Origin: Actinernus sp. WN-2022
Taxonomy: Eukaryota > Cnidaria > Anthozoa > Actiniaria > Actinernidae
Assembly: GCA_030867875.1 (NCBI GenBank)
Contig: JAOWCC010000432.1
Coordinates: 16,014-80,013, forward strand
Direction: 5' to 3'
Length of the DNA: 64,000 bases
In this document: positions 53,201 through 64,000 of the stretch, piece after piece
Layout: each line of letters opens with the position of its first letter
Position numbering within the stretch: position 1 is the first letter of the stretch
Notes under the pieces: model-generated
What the model was told of the DNA's origin: nothing
Database searches by the model: none
The model's input: only the letters and a program-made list of their open reading frames with translations
Position numbers and translations under genes: made by a program

Positions 53201-54937
53201 AGATGGAATCTCTCCGTTTGAGAATTTTACGGCACATTGAACGTTTTTAAGATTAGCTCGCGGTCAGGAATCTATGAATTGGCTGGAAAGATGGAATCTC
53301 TCCGTTTGAGACTTTTACGGCACACTGAACGTTTTTAAGCTTAGCTCGCGAGGAGGAATCTATGAATTGGCTGGAAAGATGGAATCTCTCCGTTTGAGAA
53401 TTTTACGGCACATTGAACGTTTTTAAGATTAGCTCGCGGTCAGGAATCTATGAATTGGCTGGAAAGATGGAATCTCTCCGTTTGAGAATTTTGCGGCACA
53501 TTGAACGTTTTTAAGATTAGCTCGCGGTCAGGAATCTATGAATTGGCTGAAAAGATGGAATCTCTCCGTTTGAGACTTTTACGGCACACTGAACGTTTTT
53601 AAGATTAGCTCGCGAGGAGGAATCTATGAATTGGCTGGAAAGATGGAATCTCTCCGTTTGAGAATTTTACGGCACATTGAACGTTTTTAAGATTAGCTCG
53701 CGGTCAGGAATCTATGAATTGCCTGAAAAGATGGAATCTCTCCGTTTGAGATTTTTACGGCACACTGAACGTTTTTAAGATTAGCTCGCGAGGAGGAATC
53801 TATGAATTGGCTGGAAAGATGGAATCTCTCCGTTTGAGAATTTTACGGCACATTGAACGTTTTTAAGATTAGCTCGCGGTCAGGAATCTATGAATTGGCT
53901 GAAAAGATGGAATCTCTCCGTTTGAGACTTTTACGGCACACTGAACGTTTTTAAGATTAGCTCGCGGTCAGGAATCTATGAATTGGCTGGAAAGATGGAA
54001 TCTCTCCGTTTGAGAATTTTACGGCACATTGAACGTTTTTAAGATTAGCTCGCGGTCAGGAATCTATGAATTGGCTGAAAAGATGGAATCTCTCCGTTTG
54101 AGACTTTTACGGCACACTGAACGTTTTTAAGATTAGCTCGCGAGGAGGAATCTATGAATTGGCTGGAAAGATGGAATCTCTCCGTTTGAGACTTTTACGG
54201 CACACTGAACGTTTTTAAGATTAGCTCGCGAGGAGGAATCTATGAATTGGCTGGAAAGATGGAATCTCTCCGTTTGAGAATTTTACGGCACATTGAACGT
54301 TTTTAAGATTAGCTCGCGGTCAGGAATCTATGAATTGGCTGGAAAGATGGAATCTCTCCGTTTGAGAATTTTACGGCACATTGAACGTTTTTAAGATTAG
54401 CTCGCGGTCAGGAATCTATGAATTCGCTGAAAAGATGGAATCTCTCCGTTTGAGATTTTTACGGCACACTGAACGTTTTTAAGATTAGCTCGCGAGGAGG
54501 AATCAATGAATTGGCTGGAAAGATGGAATCTCTCCGTTTGAGAATTTTACGGCACATTGAACGTTTTTAAGATTAGCTCGCCGTCAGGAATCTATGAATT
54601 GGCTGGAAAGATGGAATCTCTCCTTTTGAGAATTTTACGGCACATTGAACGTTTTTAAGATTAGCTCGCGGTCAGGAATCTATGAATTGGCTGGAAAGAT
54701 GGAATCTCTCCGTTTGAGAATTTTACGGCACATTGAACGTTTTTAAGATTAGCTCGCGGTCAGGAATCTATGAATTGGCTCGAAAGATGGAATCTCTCCG
54801 TTTGAGAATTTTACGGCACATTGAACGTTTTTAAGATTAGCTCGCGGTCAGGAATCTATGAATTGGCTGGAAAGATGGAATCTCTCCGTTTGAGAATTTT
54901 ACGGCACATTGAACGTTTTTAAGATTAGCTCGCGGTC
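50280..54937 (+). repeat. 26-monomer (2,288-bp) tandem higher-order repeat, two units
   Basis: Eight or more rare variants pair at exactly 2,288 bp: AGATGAAATC (50,826/53,114), AAGCTT (51,049/53,337), TTTTGCGG (near 51,203/53,491), GAATTCGCTG (near 52,132/54,420), GGAATCAATG (near 52,213/54,501), CTCGCCGTCAGG (near 52,291/54,579) and GGCTCGAAAG (near 52,490/54,778). The offset is an exact multiple of 88, so neither unit has a net indel. The near identity suggests a young duplication. Confidence 0.93.
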
Positions 54938-55089
54938 AGGAATCTATGAATTGGCTGGAAAGATGGAATCTCTCCGTTTGAGAATTTTACGGCACATTGA
55001 ACGTTTTTAAGATTAGCTCGCGGTCAGGAATCTATGAATTGGCTGGAAAGATGGAATCTCTCCGTTTGAGAATTTTACGGCACATTGAA

Positions 55090-55640
55090 CGTTTTAAGAT
55101 TAGCTCGCGGTCAGGAATCTATGAATTGGCTGGAAAGATGGAATCTCTCTGTTTGAGAATTTTACGGCACATTGAACGTTTTTAAGATTAGCTCGCGAGC
55201 AGGAATCTTTGAATTGGCTGGAAAGATGGAATCTCTCCGTTTGAGAATTTTACGGCACATTGAACGTTTTTAAGATTATCTCGCGAGCAGGAATCTATGA
55301 ATTGGCTGGAAAGATGGAATCTCTCCGTTTGAGAATTTTACGGCACATTGAACGTTTTTAAGATTAGCTCGCGGTCAGGAATCTATGAATTGGCTGGAAA
55401 GATGGAATCACTCCGTTTGAGAATTTTACGGCACATTGAACGTTTTTAAGATTAGCTCGCGGTCAGGAATCTATGAATTGGCTGGAAAGATGGAATCTCT
55501 CCGTTTGAGAATTTTACGGCACATTGAACGTTTTTAAGATTAGCTCGCGGTCAGGAATCTATGAATTGGCTGAAAAGATGGAATCTCTCCGTTTGAGAAT
55601 ATTACGGCACACTGAACGTTTTTAAGATTAGCTCGCGAGG
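55090..55640 (+). repeat. Block paired with 58,965-59,510
   Basis: CTCTCTGTTTGAG, GAATCTTTGAATTGG, GATTATCTCGCGAGCAGG and GGAATCACTCCG occur in this order here (near 55,145, 55,204, 55,275 and 55,407) and again near 59,020-59,290. The offset measured at AATCTTT is 3,874, which is 44 monomers plus two bases of net insertion from single-base indels in between. Confidence 0.85.
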
Positions 55641-56699
55641 AGGAATCTATGAATTGGCTGGAAAGATGGAATCTCTCCGTTTGAGACTTTTACGGCACAC
55701 TGAACGTTTTTAAGATTAGCTCGCGAGGAGGAATCTATGAATTGGCTGGAAAGATGGAATCTCTCCGTTTGAGAATTTTACGGCACATTGAACGTTTTTA
55801 AGATTAGCTCGCGGTCAGGAATCTATGAATTGGCTGGAAAGATGGAATCTCTCCGTTTGAGAATTTTACGGCACATTGAACGTTTTTAAGATTAGCTCGC
55901 GGTCAGGAATCTATGAATTGGCTGAAAAGATGGAATCTCTCCGTTTGACACTTTTACGGCACACTGAACGTTTTTAAGATTAGCTCGCGAGGAGGAATCT
56001 ATGAATTGGCTGGAAAGATGGAATCTCTCCGTTTGAGACTTTTACGGCACATTGAACGTTTTTAAGATTAGCTCGCGAGGAGGAATCTATGAATTGGCTG
56101 GAAAGATGGAATCTCTCCGTTTGAGAATTTTACGGCACATTGAACGTTTTTAAGATTAGCTCGCGGTCAGGAATCTATGAATTGGCTGGAAAGATGGAAT
56201 CTCTCCGTTTGAGAATTTTACGGCACATTGAACGTTTTTAAGATTAGCTCGCGGTCAGGAACCTATGAATTGGCTGAAAAGATGGAATCTCTCCGTTTGA
56301 GATTTTTACGGCACACTGAACGTTTTTAAGATTAGCTCGCGAGGAGGAATCTATGAATTGGCTGGAAAGATGGAATCTCTCCGTTTGAGAATTTTACGGC
56401 ACATTGAACGTTTTTTAAGATTAGCTCGCGGTCAGGAATCTATGAATTGGCTGGAAAGATGGAATCTCTCCTTTTGAGAATTTTACGGCACATTGAACGT
56501 TTTTAAGATTAGCTCGCGGTCAGGAATCTATGAATTGGCTGGAAAGATGGAATCTCTCCGTTTGAGAATTTTACGGCACATTGAACGTTTTTAAGATTAG
56601 CTCGCGGTCAGGAATCTATGAATTGGCCGGAAAGAGGGAATCTCTCCGTTTGAGAATTTTACGGCACATTGAACGTTTTTAAGATTAGCTCGCGGTCAG

Positions 56700-57940
56700 G
56701 AATCTATGAATTGGCTGGAAAGATGGAATCTCTCCTTTGAGAATTTTACGGCACATTGAACGTTTTTAAGATTAGCTCGCGGTCAGGAATCTATGAATTG
56801 GCTGGAAAGATGGAATCTCTCCGTTTGAGAATTTTACGGCACATTGAACGTTTTTAAGATTAGCTCGCGGTCAGGAATCTATGATTTGGCTGGAAAGATG
56901 GAATCTCTCCGTTTGAGAATTTTACGGCACATTGAACGTTTTTAAGATTAGCTCGCGGTCAGGAATCTATGAATTGGCTGGAAAGATGGAATCTCTCCGT
57001 TTGAGAATTTTACGGCACATTGAACGTTTTTAAGATTAGCTCGCGGTCAGGAATCTATGAATTGGCTGAAAAGATGGAATCTCTCCGTTTGAGACTTTTA
57101 CGGCACACTGAACGTTTTTAAGATTAGCTCGCGAGGAGGAATCTATGAATTGGCTGGAAAGATGGAATCTCTCCGTTTGAGACTTTTACGGCACACTGAA
57201 ACGTTTTTAAGATTAGCTCGCGAGGAGGAATCTATGAATTGGCTGGAAAGATGGAATCTCTCCGTTTGAGAATTTTACGGCACATTGAACGTTTTTAAGA
57301 TTAGCTCGCGGTCAGGAATCTATGAATTGGCTGGAAAGATGGAATCTCTCCGTTTGAGAATTTTACGGCACATTGAACGTTTTTAAGATTAGCTCGCGGT
57401 CAGGAATCTATGAATTGCCTGAAAAGATGGAATCTCTCCGTTTGAGATTTTTACGGCACACTGAACGTTTTTAAGATTAGCTCGCGAGGAGGAATCTATG
57501 AATTGGCTGGAAAGATGGAATCTCTCCGTTTGAGAATTTTACGGCACATTGAACGTTTTTAAGATTAGCTCGCGGTCAGGAATCTATGAATTGGCTGAAA
57601 AGATGGAATCTCTCCGTTTGAGACTTTTACGGCACACTGAACGTTTTTAAGATTAGCTCGCGGTCAGGAATCTATGAATTGGCTGGAAAGATGGAATCTC
57701 TCCGTTTGAGAATTTTTACGGCACATTGAACGTTTTTAAGATTAGCTCGTGGTCAGGAATCTATGAATTGGCTGAAAAGATGGAATCTCTCCGTTTGAGA
57801 CTTTTACGGCACACTGAACGTTTTTAAGATTAGCTCGCGAGGAGGAATCTATGAATTGGCTGGAAAGATGGAATCTCTCCGTTTGAGACTTTTACGGCAC
57901 ACTGAACGTTTTTAAGATTAGCTCGCGAGGAGGAATCTAT
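56700..57940 (+). repeat. Block paired with 62,770-64,000
   Basis: GCTCGTGGTCAGG is found near 57,745 and 63,815 only, 6,070 bp apart (69 x 88 minus 2). The monomers around it follow the same order in both places: CCTTTTGAG, standard, ATGATTTGG, standard, GCTGAAAAG, two GAGGAGG, two standard, GAATTGCCTG. The second copy runs off the right window edge. Confidence 0.82.
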
Positions 57941-59499
57941 GAATTGGCTGGAAAGATGGAATCTCTCCGTTTGAGAATTTTACTGCACATTGAACGTTTT
58001 TAAGATTAGCTCGCGGTCAGGAATCTATGAATTGGCTGGAAAGATGGAATCTCTCCGTTTGAGAATTTTACGGCACATTGAACGTTTTTAAGATTAGCTC
58101 GCGGTCAGGAATCTATGAATTGGCTGAAAAGATGGAATCTCTCCGTTTGAGATTTTTACGGCACACTGAACGTTTTTAAGATTAGCTCGCGAGGAGGAAT
58201 CTATGAATTGGCTGGAAAGATGGAATCTCTCCGTTTGAGAATTTTACGGCACATTGAACGTTTTTAAGATTAGCTCGCCGTCAGGAATCTATGAATTGGC
58301 TGGAAAGATGGAATCTCTCCTTTTGAGAATTTTACGGCACATTGAACGTTTTTAAGATTAGCTCGCGGTCAGGAATCTATGAATTGGCTGGAAAGATGGA
58401 ATCTCTCCGTTTGAGAATTTTACGGCACATTGAACGTTTTTAAGATTAGCTCGCGGTCAGGAATCTATGAATTGGCTCGAAAGATGGAATCTCTCCGTTT
58501 GAGAATTTTACGGCACATTGAACGTTTTTAAGATTAGCTCGCGGTCAGGAATCTATGAATTGGCTGGAAAGATGGAATCTCTCCGTTTGAGAATTTTACG
58601 GCACATTGAACGTTTTTAAGATTAGCTCGCGGTCAGGAATCTATGAATTGGCTGGAAAGATGGAATCTCTCCGTTTGAGAATATTACGGCACATTGAACG
58701 TTTTTAAGATTAGCTCGCGGTCAGGAATCTATGAATTGGCTGAAAAGATGGAATCTCTCCGTTTGAGACTTTTACGGCACACTGAACGTTTTTAAGATTA
58801 GCTCGCGAGGAGGAATCTATGAATTGGCTGGAAAGATGGAATCTCTCCGTTTGAGACTTTTACGGCACACTGAACGTTTTTAAGATTAGCTCGCGAGGAG
58901 GAATCTATGAATTGGCTGGAAAGATGGAATCTCTCCGTTTGAGAATTTTACGGCACATTGAACGTTTTTAAGATTAGCTCGCGGTCAGGAATCTATGAAT
59001 TGGCTGGAAAGATGGAATCTCTCTGTTTGAGAATTTTACGGCACATTGAACGTTTTTAAGATTAGCTCGCGAGCAGGAATCTTTGAATTGGCTGGAAAGA
59101 TGGAATCTCTCCGTTTGAGAATTTTACGGCACATTGAACGTTTTTAAGATTATCTCGCGAGCAGGAATCTATGAATTGGCTGGAAAGATGGAATCTCTCC
59201 GTTTGAGAATTTTACGGCACATTGAACGTTTTTAAGATTAGCTCGCGGTCAGGAATCTATGAATTGGCTGGAAAGATGGAATCACTCCGTTTGAGAATTT
59301 TACGGCACATTGAACGTTTTTAAGATTAGCTCGCGGTCAGGAATCTATGAATTGGCTGGAAAGATGGAATCTCTCCGTTTGAGAATTTTACGGCACATTG
59401 AACGTTTTTAAGATTAGCTCGCGGTCAGGAATCTATGAATTGGCTGAAAAGATGGAATCTCTCCGTTTGAGAATATTACGGCACACTGAACGTTTTTAA

Positions 59500-62400
59500 G
59501 ATTAGCTCGCGAGGAGGAATCTATGAATTGGCTGGAAAGATGGAATCTCTCCGTTTGAGACTTTTACGGCACACTGAACGTTTTTAAGATTAGCTCGCGA
59601 GGAGGAATCTATGAATTGGCTGGAAAGATGGAATCTCTCCGTTTGAGAATTTTACGGCACATTGAACGTTTTTAAGATTAGCTCGCGGTCAGGAATCTAT
59701 GAATTGGCTGGAAAGATGGAATCTCTCCGTTTGAGAATTTTACGGCACATTGAACGTTTTTAAGATTATCTCGCGAGCAGGAATCTATGAATTGGCTGGA
59801 AAGATGGAATCTCTCCGTTTGAGAATTTTACGGCACATTGAACGTTTTTAAGATTAGCTCGCGGTCAGGTATCTATGAATTGGCTGGAAAGATGGAATCT
59901 CTCCGTTTGAGACTTTTACGGCACATTGAACGTTTTTAAGATTAGCTCGCGGTCAGGAATCTATGAATTGGCTGGAAAGATGGAATCTCTCCGTTTGAGA
60001 CTTTTACGGCACATTGAACGTTTTTAAGATTAGCTCGCGAGGAGGAATCTATGAATTGGCTGGAAAGATGAAATCTCTCCGTTTGAGAATTTTACGGCAC
60101 ATTGAACGTTTTTAAGATTAGCTCGCGGTCAGGAATCTATGAATTGGCTGGAAAGATGGAATCTCTCCGTTTGAGAATTTTACGGCACATTGAACGTTTT
60201 TAAGATTAGCTCGCGGTCAGGAATCTATGAATTGGCTGGAAAGATGGAATCTCTCCGTTTGAGACTTTTACGGCACACTGAACGTTTTTAAGCTTAGCTC
60301 GCGAGGAGGAATCTATGAATTGGCTGGAAAGATGGAATCTCTCCGTTTGAGAATTTTACGGCACATTGAACGTTTTTAAGATTAGCTCGCGGTCAGGAAT
60401 CTATGAATTGGCTGGAAAGATGGAATCTCTCCGTTTGAGAATTTTGCGGCACATTGAACGTTTTTAAGATTAGCTCGCGGTCAGGAATCTATGAATTGGC
60501 TGAAAAGATGGAATCTCTCCGTTTGAGACTTTTACGGCACACTGAACGTTTTTAAGATTAGCTCGCGAGGAGGAATCTATGAATTGGCTGGAAAGATGGA
60601 ATCTCTCCGTTTGAGAATTTTACGGCACATTGAACGTTTTTAAGATTAGCTCGCGGTCAGGAATCTATGAATTGGCTGGAAAGATGGAATCTCTCCTTTT
60701 GAGAATTTTACGGCACATTGAACGTTTTTAAGATTAGCTCGCGGTCAGGAATCTATGAATTGGCTGGAAAGATGGAATCTCTCCGTTTGAGAATTTTACG
60801 GCACATTGAACGTTTTTAAGATTAGCTCGCGGTCAGGAATCTATGAATTGGCCGGAAAGATGGAATCTCTCCGTTTGAGAATTTTACGGCACATTGAACG
60901 TTTTTAAGATTAGCTCGCGGTCAGGAATCTATGAATTGGCTGGAAAGATGGAATCTCTCCTTTTGAGAATTTTACGGCACATTGAACGTTTTTAAGATTA
61001 GCTCGCGGTCAGGAATCTATGAATTGGCTGGAAAGATGGAATCTCTCCGTTTGAGAATTTTACGGCACATTGAACGTTTTTAAGATTAGCTCGCGGTCAG
61101 GAATCTATGATTTGGCTGGAAAGATGGAATCTCTCCGTTTGAGAATTTTACGGCACATTGAACGTTTTTAAGATTAGCTCGCGGTCAGGAATCTATGAAT
61201 TGGCTGGAAAGATGGAATCTCTCCGTTTGAGAATTTTACGGCACATTGAACGTTTTTAAGATTAGCTCGCGGTCAGGAATCTATGAATTGGCTGAAAAGA
61301 TGGAATCTCTCCGTTTGAGACTTTACGGCACACTGAACGTTTTTAAGATTAGCTCGCGAGGAGGAATCTATGAATTGGCTGGAAAGATGGAATCTCTCCG
61401 TTTGAGACTTTTACGGCACACTGAACGTTTTTAAGATTAGCTCGCGAGGAGGAATCTATGAATTGGCTGGAAAGATGGAATCTCTCCGTTTGAGAATTTT
61501 ACGGCACATTGAACGTTTTTAAGATTAGCTCGCGGTCAGGAATCTATGAATTGGCTGGAAGATGGAATCTCTCCGTTTGAGAATTTTACGGCACATTGAA
61601 CGTTTTTAAGATTATCTCGCGAGCAGGAATCTATGAATTGGCTGGAAAGATGGAATCTCTCCGTTTGAGAATTTTACGGCACATTGAACGTTTTTAAGAT
61701 TAGCTCGCGGTCAGGTATCTATGAATTGGCTGGAAAGATGGAATCTCTCCGTTTGAGACTTTTACGGCACATTGAACGTTTTTAAGATTAGCTCGCGGTC
61801 AGGAATCTATGAATTGGCTGGAAAGATGGAATCTCTCCGTTTGAGACTTTTACGGCACATTGAACGTTTTTAAGATTAGCTCGCGAGGAGGAATCTATGA
61901 ATTGGCTGGAAAGATGAAATCTCTCCGTTTGAGAATTTTACGGCACATTGAACGTTTTTAAGATTAGCTCGCGGTCAGGAATCTATGAATTGGCTGGAAA
62001 GATGGAATCTCTCCGTTTGAGATTTTACGGCACATTGAACGTTTTTAAGATTAGCTCGCGGTCAGGAATCTATGAATTGGCTGGAAAGATGGAATCTCTC
62101 CGTTTGAGACTTTTACGGCACACTGAACGTTTTTAAGCTTAGCTCGCGAGGAGGAATCTATGAATTGGCTGGAAAGATGGAATCTCTCCGTTTGAGAATT
62201 TTACGGCACATTGAACGTTTTTAAGATTAGCTCGCGGTCAGGAATCTATGAATTGGCTGGAAAGATGGAATCTCTCCGTTTGAGAATTTTGCGGCACATT
62301 GAACGTTTTTAAGATTAGCTCGCGGTCAGGAATCTATGAATTGGCTGAAAAGATGGAATCTCTCCGTTTGAGACTTTTACGGCACACTGAACGTTTTTAA

Positions 62401-63460
62401 GATTAGCTCGCGAGGAGGAATCTATGAATTGGCTGGAAAGATGGAATCTCTCCGTTTGAGAATTTTACGGCACATTGAACGTTTTTAAGATTAGCTCGCG
62501 GTCAGGAATCTATGAATTGGCTGGAAAGATGGAATCTCTCCTTTTGAGAATTTTACGGCACATTGAACGTTTTTAAGATTAGCTCGCGGTCAGGAATCTA
62601 TGAATTGGCTGGAAAGATGGAATCTCTCCGTTTGAGAATTTTACGGCACATTGAACGTTTTTAAGATTAGCTCGCGGTCAGGAATCTATGAATTGGCCGG
62701 AAAGATGGAATCTCTCCGTTTGAGAATTTTACGGCACATTGAACGTTTTTAAGATTAGCTCGCGGTCAGGAATCTATGAATTGGCTGGAAAGATGGAATC
62801 TCTCCTTTTGAGAATTTTACGGCACATTGAACGTTTTTAAGATTAGCTCGCGGTCAGGAATCTATGAATTGGCTGGAAAGATGGAATCTCTCCGTTTGAG
62901 AATTTTACGGCACATTGAACGTTTTTAAGATTAGCTCGCGGTCAGGAATCTATGATTTGGCTGGAAAGATGGAATCTCTCCGTTTGAGAATTTTACGGCA
63001 CATTGAACGTTTTTAAGATTAGCTCGCGGTCAGGAATCTATGAATTGGCTGGAAAGATGGAATCTCTCCGTTTGAGAATTTTACGGCACATTGAACGTTT
63101 TTAAGATTAGCTCGCGGTCAGGAATCTATGAATTGGCTGAAAAGATGGAATCTCTCCGTTTGAGACTTTTACGGCACACTGAACGTTTTTAAGATTAGCT
63201 CGCGAGGAGGAATCTATGAATTGGCTGGAAAGATGGAATCTCTCCGTTTGAGACTTTTAACGGCACACTGAACGTTTTTAAGATTAGCTCGCGAGGAGGA
63301 ATCTATGAATTGGCTGGAAAGATGGAATCTCTCCGTTTGAGAATTTTACGGCACATTGAACGTTTTTAAGATTAGCTCGCGGTCAGGAATCTATGAATTG
63401 GCTGGAAAGATGGAATCTCTCCGTTTGAGAATTTTACGGCACATTGAACGTTTTTAAGAT
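59500..63460 (+). repeat. 21-monomer (1,846-bp) tandem higher-order repeat at the right edge
   Basis: GATTATCTCGCGAGCAGG (59,764/61,610), AGATGAAATC (60,067/61,913), AAGCTTAG (60,290/62,135), TTTTGCGG (near 60,444/62,289) and ATGATTTGG (61,111/62,956) pair at 1,845-1,846 bp, which is 21 x 88 less private deletions near 61,321, 61,560 and 62,023. Similarity ends near 63,460, where a GAATTGCCTG monomer follows. Confidence 0.9.
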
Positions 63461-64000
63461 TAGCTCGCGGTCAGGAATCTATGAATTGCCTGAAAAGATG
63501 GAATCTCTCCGTTTGAGATTTTTACGGCACACTGAACGTTTTTAAGATTAGCTCGCGAGGAGGAATCTATGAATTGGCTGGAAAGATGGAATCTCTCCGT
63601 TTGAGAATTTTACGGCACATTGAACGTTTTTAAGATTAGCTCGCGGTCAGGAATCTATGAATTGGCTGAAAAGATGGAATCTCTCCGTTTGAGACTTTTA
63701 CGGCACACTGAACGTTTTTAAGATTAGCTCGCGGTCAGGAATCTATGAATTGGCTGGAAAGATGGAATCTCTCCGTTTGAGAATTTTACGGCACATTGAA
63801 CGTTTTTAAGATTAGCTCGTGGTCAGGAATCTATGAATTGGCTGAAAAGATGGAATCTCTCCGTTTGAGACTTTTACGGCACACTGAACGTTTTTAAGAT
63901 TAGCTCGCGAGGAGGAATCTATGAATTGGCTGGAAAGATGGAATCTCTCCGTTTGAGACTTTTACGGCACACTGAACGTTTTTAAGATTAGCTCGCGAGG

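Larger units (their letters stand above)
17777..64000 (+). repeat. 88-bp satellite array with higher-order structure
   Basis: The region holds about 526 head-to-tail copies of an 88-bp monomer, all in one orientation; a typical monomer is 18,317-18,404. Fixed landmarks in order are TGAACGTTTTTAAGATTAG, CTCGCG, AGGAATCTATGAATTGG, GAAAGATGGAATCTC and TTTTACGGCAC. Monomer GC is about 41%. Copies differ at a few recurrent sites: GTC or AGG after CTCGCG; GCTGGAAAG, GCTGAAAAG or GCCGGAAAG; CCGTTTGAG or CCTTTTGAG; GAGAATTTT, GAGACTTTT or GAGATTTTT; CACATTG or CACACTG. From 17,985 to 63,991 the length equals 523 x 88 less 18, fully explained by observed one- and two-base indels. No gene, transposon or partial monomer interrupts it. 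I do not recognise the family. Confidence 0.98.

Noticed and set aside
17791..62136. Repeated 62- to 79-codon frames in Array 2 (MNVFKISSRSGIYELAGK type)
   Set aside because: 88 is not a multiple of 3, so a frame normally closes at the TAA in TTTTTAAG. The long frames appear only where a one-base deletion keeps phase for one extra monomer, and most start at TTG. They are by-products of indels.
17777..64000. CRISPR array
   Set aside because: The units abut with no unique spacers, the monomers are 88 bp, and no cas-like gene is present.
17777..64000. CENP-B box in the 88-bp monomer
   Set aside because: No segment of the monomer fits the TTCG....A..CGGG pattern on either strand as read by eye.
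17777..64000. Bacterial leader-peptide or ribosome-binding-site array
   Set aside because: AGGAGG before ATG occurs only in one subtype, the frame is broken in many copies, and a 46-kb, 526-copy satellite with nested higher-order repeats is not a known bacterial architecture.
1..64000. Transposon, retroelement, tRNA or rRNA remnants within the arrays
   Set aside because: I found no unique sequence anywhere: every stretch assigns to the heptamer or the 88-bp unit, and the 88-bp register leaves no room for insertions.

Overview
The whole 64-kb window is satellite DNA. I found no protein-coding gene, RNA gene, transposon, CRISPR array or bacterial-type operon. Two head-to-tail tandem arrays meet at one abrupt junction near position 17,777. 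Array 1 (1 to about 17,779) is built from 7-bp units, mainly AATCAGG and AATGATG. Array 2 (about 17,777 to 64,000) is built from an 88-bp monomer; about 526 copies are visible and the array runs off the right edge. Kilobase-scale satellite with nested higher-order repeats points to eukaryotic heterochromatin (centromeric, pericentromeric, subtelomeric or a sex/B chromosome). I cannot name the species. The 88-bp monomer keeps its CpG dinucleotides (5 per monomer, about 3.5 expected from its composition), which argues weakly against a heavily CpG-methylated vertebrate or plant satellite.

Array 1 is strongly strand-biased: purines and G exceed pyrimidines and C on the + strand for the whole 17.7 kb. 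The only exception I found is one inverted patch of about 61 bp at 14,961-15,021. Above the heptamer level it consists of copied blocks: a 1,743-bp tandem duplication (7,085-8,827 and 8,828-10,570) with a third related copy at the left edge, a copy at about 2.9-kb offset (1.2-3.7 kb and 4.1-6.6 kb), a 965-bp tandem duplication (12.28-14.21 kb), and a more irregular zone from 14.5 kb to the junction.

Array 2 keeps its 88-bp phase from end to end. Counting landmark to landmark from 17,985 to 63,991 gives exactly 523 monomer intervals once single-base indels are allowed for, so there are no partial monomers and no foreign insertions. Monomers fall into a few subtypes, and strings of subtypes are copied as higher-order blocks of 13, 20, 21, 26 and 29 monomers. 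The longest copy I could trace is about 5.7 kb (23.29-28.96 kb and 41.94-47.60 kb). Private single-base indels are absent from 18-40 kb, then cluster at 40.3-47.8 kb and 55.1-63.3 kb. This may reflect assembly quality rather than biology.

The most interesting observation is that the two satellites may be related. The 88-bp monomer contains TCAGGAAT, two bases, then ATGAAT; this nearly matches the heptamer array (TCAGGAAT, one base, ATGAAT) in the same orientation, and the two arrays join at a GAAT microhomology. Short open frames across both arrays are by-products of repeat periodicity and are not annotated as genes.
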